Source of the DNA: Bacteroidales bacterium UBA6445
GTDB taxonomy: Bacteria > Bacteroidota > Bacteroidia > Bacteroidales > UBA932
Assembly (NCBI GenBank): GCA_002439585.1
Contig: DJOF01000021.1
Coordinates: 159,326-223,325 of the forward strand
Direction: 5' to 3'
Length of the DNA: 64,000 nucleotides
A program made the position numbers and the translations under genes. Shown here piece by piece: positions 1-7,773 of the stretch. Each line of letters opens with the position of its first letter. The stretch's first letter is position 1. Under the pieces are notes generated by a model, which was not told where the DNA came from, did not search any database, and was given only the letters and a program-made list of their open reading frames with translations.

Positions 1-116
1 TAGTGAAAGTCGAGCGCAATGACAATATAACAGCACAATGCGTGAGAGGTGTCGCGCAAAGCATCGAGTATCCTAGTGTTGATCTTATATTTCTGAGCCA
101 GCAGGTTCTCTGTCAT
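1..116 (-). CDS. Partial ORF running off the left edge, unknown product
   Basis: On the minus strand an ATG at 116-114 opens a frame that stays open for 38 codons to the window edge. It begins MTENLLAQKYKINTR and includes a short hydrophobic, Cys-containing run near the edge. The same frame is closed by a stop at 179-177, so the start cannot lie much further upstream. I do not recognise a family in so short a piece. It lies downstream of a strong hairpin (194-232), so it would be a separate transcription unit from DUF3276. It could be chance; confidence is low. Confidence 0.3.
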   Translation of the reverse strand, partial: MTENLLAQKYKINTRILDALRDTSHALCCYIVIALDFH

Positions 117-193
117 TTCGATAATACAGCAGAAACACAAGTGTAGGATCTTGAAGCCTTGTCGGCTCTGCTGGAATCAGTGCTGATAAGAAT

Positions 194-232
194 ACGAAAG
201 AGAATGAGGTCAGCATCGCCATTCTCTTTCGT
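194..232 (-). terminator. Strong hairpin downstream of DUF3276, probable terminator
   Basis: A perfect 13-bp inverted repeat (ACGAAAGAGAATG at 194-206, its complement at 220-232) encloses a 13-nt loop. It lies 80 nt after the stop codon of the minus-strand DUF3276 gene. The T-tract after the stem is poor, so termination is inferred from stem strength and position. Confidence 0.55.
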
Positions 233-312
233 TCGTGCTAGATATGTACTATGTGATCCGTGACCTATTGTGCATCCAATTGGCGCACAGTCGTCAGAAT
301 GACGTATGTCTG

Positions 313-663
313 TTAGAAGATATCAGTGTCTTTTGTGTGGATTTCATCCTTGGCAGCGGTATCACCAGCTACATCTTCATTAAGACAGTTGGTCTTTATA
401 TACTGGATAGCTTCCTCAAGGCCTTCAACAAATTTCGTGAAGTCCTCTTTATAAAGGAAGATCTTGTGCTTGTCATAGGTGAAGTTTCCGTCTTGCTCGG
501 TCCTTCTCTTACTCTCGGTAATGGTCAGATAGAAGTCCTTGTCATCCTTTGTGGATTTTACATCAAAGAAATAAGTCCTCTTACCTGCCTTAACCGGCTT
601 GGAGAATACCTCGCCACTAGACCGATTGGGGGAATGTCCTCCCTCGTAAACATCATTATGCAT
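313..663 (-). CDS. DUF3276 / PUR-alpha-like nucleic acid-binding protein
   Basis: This 116-aa protein has the Bacteroidota DUF3276 layout. It starts with a short flexible N-terminus, followed by an FSKPVKAGKRTYFFDVKSTK block. A second strand-rich block carries FYLTITESKRR, and a third contains HKIFLYKEDFTKFVEGLEEA. The family resembles PUR repeats, which bind single-stranded DNA or RNA, so a cytoplasmic nucleic acid-binding role is likely; the target is unknown. The C-terminus is acidic and low in complexity. It is transcribed alone, divergently from nusB, with a TAAATTTG box at 687-694. The overlapping plus-strand frame (235-681) looks non-coding. Confidence 0.85.
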   Translation of the reverse strand: MHNDVYEGGHSPNRSSGEVFSKPVKAGKRTYFFDVKSTKDDKDFYLTITESKRRTEQDGNFTYDKHKIFLYKEDFTKFVEGLEEAIQYIKTNCLNEDVAGDTAAKDEIHTKDTDIF

Positions 664-686
664 TTCAAAAGTATGATTTAATATAT

Positions 687-694
687 CAAATTTA
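687..694 (-). promoter_or_regulatory. -7 box for DUF3276
   Basis: TAAATTTG on the minus strand (TAnnTTTG consensus), 24 nt before the start codon. No good TTTG element lies at the usual distance. Confidence 0.45.
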
Positions 695-736
695 GTTAAA
701 ATTTTGAAAAAACTGCGTAAATTCGCAAAATATTTT

Positions 737-756
737 GAAGCTATTGCAATAGCTTC
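737..756. promoter_or_regulatory. 20-bp perfect palindrome between DUF3276 and nusB
   Basis: GAAGCTATTGCAATAGCTTC is its own reverse complement over all 20 bases. It sits in the 123-bp divergent region, 31 bp before nusB. It could be an operator for either gene or a hairpin in the nusB leader. The outer GAAGCT/AGCTTC matches the ends of the dispersed repeat described elsewhere in this window. Confidence 0.5.
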
Positions 757-786
757 TGAACATACAAATAAAACGGCTTCTATTAT

Positions 787-1758
787 ATGCTAAGCAGGAG
801 AATTTTGAGGATCAAAGCATTCAAAGTGCTATATGGATATGCAGCGGCAGGCAAGATGACAATAGATGATGCAATGGCAGAGTTGGACAAATCCTGCGAA
901 GCCACAAGGGATCTCTATCTGTTCATGCTCGCAATAATACCAGCACTTACAGCCGAGGCCAAGCAGCGTATTGAGTTTGCCAAGGCAAAATTCAACCCGA
1001 CAGAAGAGGAACGCAATCCCAATACCCGCTTTGCAGACAATGCAATAGCACCGATTCTTGCAAATGACGTTGATTTCAACAAACTTCTGACGCGTAAAGG
1101 ACTCTCATGGGAGCCGTACTTTCTCATAGTCCAGGGGATTCTAGATTCAGCCAAAGAGAAAGATTATTTTCGTAAATATATGGCAGCTCCTGAGGCGTCT
1201 ATAAAAGCAGACAGTAAACTCTTCAAGAGGATGTACGAAGAGGAATTCGTTGATAACGAAAGCCTTGCTGCAATGTTGGAAGACAAGTCCATCTACTGGA
1301 TTGACGATCTTGCGTATTCGCTTACCTGGTGTTGTCGTACTTTGGATTCTCTCGCAGAAGGTATCCCGTGGAAGCTTCCTGAACTGTATCAGAGCGATAC
1401 GGCCTTGAAGCCTGGCAAAGTAGCAAATGTCCAGAGTGACAGGGCATTTGTTCATAATTTACTAAAAAATGCATTCGCTGGATATGAAGGGTACTTCAAG
1501 CTTATTACAGAGTCTGTAAAGGATTGGGAGGCAGATAGACTCAATGCCTCAGATACAGCTCTTATAGCGCTTGGTCTTGCCGAGGCCGAGACTTTTCCGG
1601 AGATCCCTGTCAAGGTCACGATCAACGAATACGTCGAGATCTCCAAATTCTATTGTACCCCAAAGAGCAGCGCATTCATTAACGGGCTTCTGGATAGACT
1701 TATTGCCAAGCTCTCGGAAGAAGGCAAGATTGCTAAAACCGGGGCCGGCCTCGCATAA
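787..1758 (+). CDS. nusB: Transcription antitermination protein NusB, long Bacteroidota form
   Basis: NusB binds boxA RNA with S10 and promotes rRNA antitermination. This copy is 323 aa, more than twice the E. coli length (about 140 aa). It opens with MLSRRILRIKAFKVLYGY, the NusB start motif (R..A...LY), followed by a long helical insertion and then the C-terminal helical bundle, which includes SDTALIALGLAEAETFPEIPVKVTINEYVEISK and NGLLDRL. The expanded form is usual in Bacteroidota. It heads the plus-strand run toward yajC. A small hairpin (1784-1799) separates it from yajC, so the two may be partly uncoupled. Confidence 0.9.
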   Translation: MLSRRILRIKAFKVLYGYAAAGKMTIDDAMAELDKSCEATRDLYLFMLAIIPALTAEAKQRIEFAKAKFNPTEEERNPNTRFADNAIAPILANDVDFNKLLTRKGLSWEPYFLIVQGILDSAKEKDYFRKYMAAPEASIKADSKLFKRMYEEEFVDNESLAAMLEDKSIYWIDDLAYSLTWCCRTLDSLAEGIPWKLPELYQSDTALKPGKVANVQSDRAFVHNLLKNAFAGYEGYFKLITESVKDWEADRLNASDTALIALGLAEAETFPEIPVKVTINEYVEISKFYCTPKSSAFINGLLDRLIAKLSEEGKIAKTGAGLA

Positions 1759-1783
1759 TCGCATAGATTTATTTCATGCATAT

Positions 1784-1799
1784 CTGACATATTTGTCAG
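1784..1799 (+). terminator. Small hairpin between nusB and yajC
   Basis: CTGACA and TGTCAG pair around a 4-nt loop and are followed by GTTTTATG. The short stem and short T-run suggest a weak terminator or attenuator rather than a full stop. Confidence 0.35.
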
Positions 1800-1841
1800 G
1801 TTTTATGATTATATTTGTCATATATACTTATTAGAGAAAAT

Positions 1842-2153
1842 ATGCTTACTTACGTATTAGAAGCAGCTCCGACTGCTCCTGCCGGAAGCGGATGGTCGAT
1901 GTGGATCATGCTCGCATTGGTTTTTGTCGTGATGTGGTTCTTTATGATACGTCCCCAGCGCAAACAGCAGAAGGAACTTGAGAAATTCCGTAGCTCTTTG
2001 ACCAAAGGATCCAAGGTTGTTACCGTAGGAGGTATCTACGGCACGGTTGAAGAAGTAGAAGAGAGGACGGTCCTAATCAAGGTAGACGCCAATACAAAGC
2101 TTAGAGTCGACAAGAATTCAATCGTAATGGACTCTTCTGCACGGCAGCAGTAG
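1842..2153 (+). CDS. yajC: Sec translocon accessory subunit YajC
   Basis: The 103-aa protein has one N-terminal membrane helix (WIMLALVFVVMWFFMI) followed at once by RPQRKQQKELEKF, the YajC hallmark, and a small cytoplasmic domain with GSKVVTVGGIYGTV. YajC associates with SecDF and YidC in the inner membrane. I chose the ATG at 1842 (MLTYVLEAAP) rather than the upstream in-frame start at 1815, because family members begin just before an Ala/Pro-rich stretch and the helix. The ybbR-like gene follows 21 nt downstream. Confidence 0.92.
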   Translation: MLTYVLEAAPTAPAGSGWSMWIMLALVFVVMWFFMIRPQRKQQKELEKFRSSLTKGSKVVTVGGIYGTVEEVEERTVLIKVDANTKLRVDKNSIVMDSSARQQ

Positions 2154-2174
2154 CCCTAATGCTCGGTCAGTGCT

Positions 2175-3152
2175 ATGCATAAGATCCGGGAAAAGATTGA
2201 AATCATTCTGAGCAGGAGCGGGCGTGACGTAAAAGTCTTTTGCGTATCGCTCCTGCTTGCTTATGGTATATGGCTGATCCACAATCTCTCGCTCAACTAT
2301 TCCGAGACAGTCAGTATCCCGGTAAAAGGGATTAGCTCTATCGAAGGGCATACTAGTGAGGCATCTGGTTCGGCTCTTGTTGTCGGAAGATGTCGTGCAT
2401 CGGGATACAACATCATAAGGATGAAGAATGTGTCGGAGCGTAAGCCTGTTCAGGTGCATTTTGACAGTGAAGATCTGCATTTGTACCATGATGACATCTA
2501 TTATATAACTTCCGACAATCTCAACCGCTATGTCAACCAGATATTCGGAAACGGGACAAAGATGGAGGGCTTTGTGACGGATACGCTCCTGCTCCGTTTT
2601 CCGGAGGAGAACCACAAGAAGGTTCCAGTCTGTCCTGTATATAACATTAGGTATGTCCCACAATATACCAATATCTCACCCATGAGGATTGAGCCTGATT
2701 CTGTGGTAATATACGGTGAGCCTTATCACATTGACGGAATAGACAAAGTCTTTACCGCTCCTCTTACTCTTGAAGGAGTAGATGCATCGGTACATGGAGA
2801 GATCGGACTGGATAAGATCAAGGGCATAAGGCTATCCTGCCAGTCGGTAAGATATAGCATATCTGTGTCGAGGTATGTGGAAGAGACAGTAGTCTTGCCT
2901 GTAGAAGTTAGAAATGAGCCTGTAGGGAAGTCACTTGCAGTATATCCTTCCACAGCGACAGTGCTCCTCCGCTGCATATTTCCTCTTACTCATGATCCAT
3001 CGAAGGATATGCGACTTTATGTCGATTACAAGGATTTCCTCAAGTCGCTCAAGGGAGAATGCCTTCCTATGGTAGAAAATCTTCCTCCTGATGTTCTTGA
3101 ATATGAGGTGATTCCAAAGGTGTTTGACTGCGTGGAGAATGAAGGGCAATGA
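2175..3152 (+). CDS. YbbR-like (CdaR-type) domain protein
   Basis: The 325-aa protein has an N-terminal membrane anchor at about residues 20-37 (VFCVSLLLAYGIWLIHNLS). An extracytoplasmic region of YbbR-like repeats follows, with strand pairs such as VSIPVKGI, KVPVCPVYNI and TVVLPVEVRN. In Firmicutes YbbR/CdaR regulates the diadenylate cyclase CdaA; in Bacteroidota the gene commonly lies between yajC and coaE, as here, and its partner is less certain. The stop overlaps the coaE start (ATGA), so translational coupling is likely. Confidence 0.8.
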   Translation: MHKIREKIEIILSRSGRDVKVFCVSLLLAYGIWLIHNLSLNYSETVSIPVKGISSIEGHTSEASGSALVVGRCRASGYNIIRMKNVSERKPVQVHFDSEDLHLYHDDIYYITSDNLNRYVNQIFGNGTKMEGFVTDTLLLRFPEENHKKVPVCPVYNIRYVPQYTNISPMRIEPDSVVIYGEPYHIDGIDKVFTAPLTLEGVDASVHGEIGLDKIKGIRLSCQSVRYSISVSRYVEETVVLPVEVRNEPVGKSLAVYPSTATVLLRCIFPLTHDPSKDMRLYVDYKDFLKSLKGECLPMVENLPPDVLEYEVIPKVFDCVENEGQ

Positions 3153-3763
3153 GAAAGACTGTATTTCTTGTGACTGGCGGTATCGGAAGTGGAAAGTCAG
3201 TGGTGTCGTCTATTCTTCGTGATGCAGGCTTTCCTGTATATGATTCTGACAATGAGACAAAGCGTCTGTATAATAAAGATAAGACACTTATCTCAGATAT
3301 AGAGTCATGTGTGGGGCATAGCTTAAGTTCACAGGACGGGAGTTTTGACACAAAAGCCCTTGCAAAGTCTATCTTCTCAGACCCGGTAAAGCGAGAGGCT
3401 GTAGAGTCTGTTTTATATCCTTTGGTTTTGGATGATTTTATTCATTGGGCTTCGCTGCAGAGTTCGGATATTGTCGGCATGGAGTCGGCTGTAGCATCAG
3501 ACAAGAAAATTTTCGAGGGGTTGTTCGATATGGTGATTTTCGTTGACGCACCTCAGGAAGTAAGGTTGGAGAGAGCCGCAATCAGAGATCAGTCGTCACG
3601 AGAGAAGATACTTGCCAGGATTAGGAGTCAGGTTCTTTCTCCTGGTAAGGCTGACTTTATTGTGGATAATTCAGGTTCACAAGCTCAACTTAGGGAGCGA
3701 CTTGTCCCTGTCATCAGATATATGCGGCAGTTCGGACATTTTGAACCTGTACGGATAAAGTAA
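3149..3763 (+). CDS. coaE: Dephospho-CoA kinase
   Basis: CoaE phosphorylates dephospho-CoA in the last step of coenzyme A synthesis. The 204-aa protein carries the Walker A motif GGIGSGKS at residues 10-17. The family pattern DAGFPVYDSDNETKRLY follows, and an arginine-rich lid (RLERAAIRDQSSREKILARI) lies at about 135-155. Length is normal for CoaE. It overlaps the preceding ybbR-like gene by 4 nt. Confidence 0.92.
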   Translation: MRKTVFLVTGGIGSGKSVVSSILRDAGFPVYDSDNETKRLYNKDKTLISDIESCVGHSLSSQDGSFDTKALAKSIFSDPVKREAVESVLYPLVLDDFIHWASLQSSDIVGMESAVASDKKIFEGLFDMVIFVDAPQEVRLERAAIRDQSSREKILARIRSQVLSPGKADFIVDNSGSQAQLRERLVPVIRYMRQFGHFEPVRIK

Positions 3764-3791
3764 TTAATAGATTAGAATAATATTTAGAACT

Positions 3792-4223
3792 ATGAAGACA
3801 GATTTGTCAAAAGTATTGTCAGTGTCAGGCCATCATGGTCTGTATACCTATGTGGCCCAGTCAAGAAATGGTGTCATTGTAGAATCTCTGTCAAATAAGG
3901 AGCGTACATGCTTCGGTATGAAAAGCAAGATGACCACGTTAGCAGATATTTCCATATTTACAGAAGAAGGTGAATTGAAGCTGAAGGACGTGTTCTTGAA
4001 GCTTAAGGAAGTCCTTGGAGATAGCCCTGCACCTAGTCCGAAGGCATCTTCGGAAGAGCTTAAGGCTTTGTTTGCCAAGGCTGTACCGGATTATGACAAG
4101 GATCGTTTCTATGTTTCGCATATGAAGAAGGTCGTTGAGTGGTACAATGAGCTTCATGACCATGCTTCTCTTGATTTTGAAGAAGAAGAGCCTGCTCAGA
4201 CCAAGGAAGAGAGCACCGAATAA
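3792..4223 (+). CDS. DUF5606 domain protein
   Basis: This 143-aa protein starts MKTDLSKVLSVSGHHGLYTY, the conserved opening of the Bacteroidota DUF5606 family. Two small domains follow: an N-terminal strand-rich part (VAQSRNGVIVESL, RTCFGM) and a helical part (DRFYVSHMKKVVEWYNEL). The tail is acidic and Glu-rich. It is predicted cytoplasmic with unknown function. It lies between coaE and rimO, 14 nt before rimO, so co-transcription is likely. Confidence 0.75.
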   Translation: MKTDLSKVLSVSGHHGLYTYVAQSRNGVIVESLSNKERTCFGMKSKMTTLADISIFTEEGELKLKDVFLKLKEVLGDSPAPSPKASSEELKALFAKAVPDYDKDRFYVSHMKKVVEWYNELHDHASLDFEEEEPAQTKEESTE

Positions 4224-4237
4224 CTTGGGTAGAGAGT

Positions 4238-5563
4238 ATGAAGACTCTTCAGATTATTACACTCGGGTGCTCCAAGAACGAAGTCGATACAGAGCATCTC
4301 CTCTCTCAGGTAAAAGATGATTTTACCATCATCCCCGAGGGTGAAGATGCTCGCAAGATCGATTATCTTCTGCTCAATACCTGTGGCTTCATAGGAGATT
4401 CCAAAGAACAGTCAATTCAAGAAATTCTTAGGGCTGTCGAGAAGAAGAAAGCGGGCAAGGCTGGAAAGGTAATTGTCTTCGGCTGTCTCTCTCAGAGATA
4501 TATTAATGACATGCCGTCACTTATCCCAGAAGTAGATGCCTGGTACGGAGCACGGGATCTTGCTCCTGTAGTAAAAGCTCTTGGATGTAAAGTTCATCCG
4601 GAGCGTGTAAATTCGCGCTACAGGATAGACAAGAGACTGCCATATGCTTATATCAAGATCTCTGAAGGTTGCGACAGGCGCTGTTCTTATTGCGCGATTC
4701 CGTTCATAAGAGGAGCTCACAGGTCAGTTCCTATGGAGGATATCGTGTCCGAGGCCTCTTCTCTTGCAAAAGAAGGGGTAAGAGAACTTGTGCTTATTGC
4801 TCAAGATACTACTTATTATGGGCTTGACCTATATCACAGACGTGCCTTGGGTGAGTTGCTCGGCAGGCTTTCAGCGATTGAGGGGATAGAATGGATTCGT
4901 ATACATTATTCTTATCCCGCTGATTTCCCTGAGGACGTACTTAAGCAGATGGCAACCAATCCCAAGGTCTGCAAATACTTGGACATACCATTGCAACATG
5001 TCTCGGACAAAGTGCTTGATATGATGCACAGACATGTGGACGGGGCATGGACACGATCGCTTATCCGCAAGATGAGGGATGCAGTCCCAGGTATTGTGCT
5101 CCGCACTACCATGATAGTCGGCCATCCTGGAGAAGACGATAAGGACTTTGCCGAACTTCTTGATTTCGTTAAGGATGCAAAGTTCGAGAGACTCGGGGCC
5201 TTTGAATATTCTGAAGAAGAAGGTACCTATGATGCATTGCATTTCCCAGACAATGTACCATCAGATGTGAAGGCTAAGAGGCTTGACGCTCTCATGACGT
5301 TACAGAGCGGCATATCATTTGCTTTCAACCAAAGCCGCATAGGAACGGAGGTCAAAGTGTTGGTGGATGATTATGCTGATGGCACTTTTGTCTGCAGAAG
5401 CGAATATGAGAGCCCCGAAGTGGATGGGGAGATTAGCGTAAGCTATGACAGTACGCGCATGGACGGATCTCCGGAGAGCTATGTGGGGAAGTTTATGTAC
5501 GTCCGTATAACTGAAGCGGATGAATATGACCTTGTTGGAGAATATATCAGGAGTGAAATATGA
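4238..5563 (+). CDS. rimO: Ribosomal protein S12 methylthiotransferase RimO
   Basis: RimO is a radical SAM enzyme that methylthiolates the conserved Asp of ribosomal protein S12. The 441-aa protein has the N-terminal UPF0004 domain with cluster cysteines C11 (LGCSKNEVD, typical of RimO rather than MiaB), C49 and C83. The radical SAM CxxxCxxC follows at C145, C149 and C152 (CDRRCSYC). A C-terminal TRAM domain (about 375-440) contains VKVLVDDY. Its stop overlaps the next gene by ATGA. Confidence 0.93.
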   Translation: MKTLQIITLGCSKNEVDTEHLLSQVKDDFTIIPEGEDARKIDYLLLNTCGFIGDSKEQSIQEILRAVEKKKAGKAGKVIVFGCLSQRYINDMPSLIPEVDAWYGARDLAPVVKALGCKVHPERVNSRYRIDKRLPYAYIKISEGCDRRCSYCAIPFIRGAHRSVPMEDIVSEASSLAKEGVRELVLIAQDTTYYGLDLYHRRALGELLGRLSAIEGIEWIRIHYSYPADFPEDVLKQMATNPKVCKYLDIPLQHVSDKVLDMMHRHVDGAWTRSLIRKMRDAVPGIVLRTTMIVGHPGEDDKDFAELLDFVKDAKFERLGAFEYSEEEGTYDALHFPDNVPSDVKAKRLDALMTLQSGISFAFNQSRIGTEVKVLVDDYADGTFVCRSEYESPEVDGEISVSYDSTRMDGSPESYVGKFMYVRITEADEYDLVGEYIRSEI

Positions 5564-6504
5564 AAGCAACTGGGAAGTTGACCCTCGGGTCTGCTGCAGT
5601 GATCTTGTCCTGCCTTTTATCTTCGTGTGATCCGTCGGCCTTCAGCATGAATGTCGAGATGAGGTATCCTTCTAAATCAGGCTTAGACTTGAGCGGCAAG
5701 TCCGTAGCAGTAGTCTATCTTGAGGATGATCCTGCCAGAGATTCGGTCTTCAATGAATATCTTGCCAATGGATTCGCCTCCTCATTAGAGAAAGAGTATT
5801 TTGGTGGAGATCAGGCAGTTGGCCTGTATCGTCTTGCTAAAAACAATGAAGGGGACTATTCTGACGAAGATACACTTGCCCGTATAGTCATGGATACCGG
5901 CAACGATGTAGTGTTCCTTTTCGATGCTCCGGATTTCGGGACTCCTGTCATTTCCCATATCAAGAAGACAGACAAGACCAACTCGGACGGCTATGCCTAT
6001 ACTTTGCCTCTTAAGCTCAGGCTCTATGCCTATGACTCTATGGGTGGCAAAGATACAGTCAGAGTGTGGGACGGAAAGAGAGACCTTACATCCACATTAT
6101 CAGTGCCACAGAAAGCCGATGCTGCGTGGAATGATTCCATGCTATGGTCTTCTTTGGGGAGTCAAGGCACGGAAGTAGGGGAGCAGTCAGCTTCTATTTT
6201 CCTGCCCTCGTGGAAGACAGAACAGTTTACCATAATATATTTCGAAGGTAGCAACTCATGGAATGAAGCGGCACTCTATGCATCCGAATATTATTGGAAA
6301 GAAGCTGCTGAGATCTGGATGGAACTTGCCGAGAGTAACAATGCGATCAAGCGTTCTTGCGCTGCATACAATTTGGGTGTAGCCTGCTTCATGCTCGGAG
6401 ACAAGGCTCTTGCTCTCAAATGGCTTGACAGCTCGGATGCAGACTATCCTCTCTCTGTGACAAAGACCCTGCGCAAGAAAATACAAGAGTACTCTGCAAA
6501 ATAA
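5560..6504 (+). CDS. DUF6340-family lipoprotein
   Basis: The 314-aa protein has a lipoprotein signal peptide ending CLLSSC (lipobox LSSC, Cys at about 23), so it should be lipid-anchored in the envelope. The middle region (VAVVYLEDDPARDSVFNEYLANGFASSLE) and DVVFLFDAPDFG match the Bacteroidota DUF6340 pattern. The C-terminus (AALYASEYYWKEAAEIWMELAE, AAYNLGVACFMLGDKALALKWL) looks like a pair of TPR-type helical repeats. It overlaps rimO by 4 nt. Function is unknown; co-expression with rimO may be simple read-through. Confidence 0.7.
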   Translation: MKATGKLTLGSAAVILSCLLSSCDPSAFSMNVEMRYPSKSGLDLSGKSVAVVYLEDDPARDSVFNEYLANGFASSLEKEYFGGDQAVGLYRLAKNNEGDYSDEDTLARIVMDTGNDVVFLFDAPDFGTPVISHIKKTDKTNSDGYAYTLPLKLRLYAYDSMGGKDTVRVWDGKRDLTSTLSVPQKADAAWNDSMLWSSLGSQGTEVGEQSASIFLPSWKTEQFTIIYFEGSNSWNEAALYASEYYWKEAAEIWMELAESNNAIKRSCAAYNLGVACFMLGDKALALKWLDSSDADYPLSVTKTLRKKIQEYSAK

Positions 6505-6531
6505 AGATGCTTCGGCGCAAATAAGAGGGCT

Positions 6532-7773
6532 TCAGACTCTTGAATTGAGCCGTTCTGTCTCGCTTAGATCTAAGGCTTCAGCAAGGACGCTTATAGGATT
6601 GCGGACTTCGTAGAGGGTGGACATCTCTATCTGCCATTTGCATGTCTCGCAGTCACAAGCGACAAAGTCGGGGTTTATCTTCCGAATCTCATCGAAGAGG
6701 GGCTTTCCGATTGCTTGTGATGCGTTATAATTCTCTTTTTTGAATCCATAAGTGCCGGCAATTCCACAGCAGTTGCTTCCCAAGATGGTGAGGGAGCATC
6801 CTGGAATCATGTTGAGCAGTGATGTCGAGAAGATGCCCCAACCAAGCTTCTCAAGGTGACATGGCGTATGGTATGCCATATTTGCCTTCAAACCTTTCTT
6901 GAACGCAAGTCTTACCTTGCCGGAGTCTATCAGGGCGAAAATGAACTTTGTGGCAAGCGACAGTCTGTCTCGTATGGTGCTGTTGTCAACTTTAAGAAGA
7001 TCAGGATACTCGTCTCTCATAGTCATGACGCAGGTGGATGAGGTGGTAACTATGTCAAGCCCTTTCGAAGACGTTCTCTCCAAAGCCTTGACATTGTTTT
7101 CAGCATGTTTTCTTGCTTGTCGGCTCATGCCGTTGGCTATCATTGCGACTCCGCAACATTTCTCACCTTCAACCAATTCAACCCCGAAGCCGAGGGCATT
7201 CATGACTCTTACAAGGTCTTTTCCCAACTCAGGGTTGTTGTAGTTGACATAGCAGCCATGGAAATATGCTACCCTTTGGCTATACTTCTGTTGAGACTCG
7301 GCCGCATTTTTCTTGAACCAATGTTCGAATGTCTCTCCCGCATATTGGGGAAAAGTACGCCTGTGGTCTATCGAGAGTACACTGTCGAGAATCGCCTTTA
7401 CAGGCCTAAGTGGCAGTATGGCATTGACAATTGGGGCAAATGGAGTGGAAAGTGAGCCGATAAGATCAGTATTTGCCAGCATCTTGTCCCGCAATTTAGG
7501 CCTGAGCCTACTTAGTTGCAGCCTTGCCTCTTGGATTATATCTGAGATCTTGACTCCGGAAGGGCATGAGACATCACACCTCTTGCAATTGAGACAATAT
7601 TTGAGAGTTTCATCATAAAAATACTTGCTCTTTAGCCTCAGCCTCTCTCCGTCCGGTCCTGCCTGTTTTGGTCCAGGGAAATTCGTATTGACCGGTACTA
7701 CAGGACAGTATACCGTGCAGATCGTGCACTTTATGCATTGCTCGAACTTGTTGTCGCTTAGATCTTTAATCAT
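6532..7773 (-). CDS. glpC: Anaerobic glycerol-3-phosphate dehydrogenase subunit C
   Basis: GlpC is the membrane-associated iron-sulfur subunit that passes electrons from GlpAB to menaquinone. The 413-aa protein starts with two 4Fe-4S motifs, CIKCTICTVYCP and CLNCKRCDVSCPSG. Two CCG domains follow (HGCYVNYNNPELG with CCGVAM; TPCHLEKLGW with CCGIAGTYG), and a late CDCETCKWQ lies near the C-terminus. It is the last gene of glpABC, overlapping glpB by 8 nt. It meets the plus-strand lipoprotein gene tail to tail with only 27 nt between and no clear terminator. Confidence 0.9.
   Translation of the reverse strand: MIKDLSDNKFEQCIKCTICTVYCPVVPVNTNFPGPKQAGPDGERLRLKSKYFYDETLKYCLNCKRCDVSCPSGVKISDIIQEARLQLSRLRPKLRDKMLANTDLIGSLSTPFAPIVNAILPLRPVKAILDSVLSIDHRRTFPQYAGETFEHWFKKNAAESQQKYSQRVAYFHGCYVNYNNPELGKDLVRVMNALGFGVELVEGEKCCGVAMIANGMSRQARKHAENNVKALERTSSKGLDIVTTSSTCVMTMRDEYPDLLKVDNSTIRDRLSLATKFIFALIDSGKVRLAFKKGLKANMAYHTPCHLEKLGWGIFSTSLLNMIPGCSLTILGSNCCGIAGTYGFKKENYNASQAIGKPLFDEIRKINPDFVACDCETCKWQIEMSTLYEVRNPISVLAEALDLSETERLNSRV

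Noticed and set aside
235..681. A 148-codon plus-strand frame over the DUF3276 gene
   Set aside because: The minus-strand product matches a conserved family over its full length; the plus frame does not.
2118..2663. A 181-codon open frame antisense to the ybbR-like gene
   Set aside because: It overlaps the membrane anchor and first repeats of a real gene and has no domain signature.
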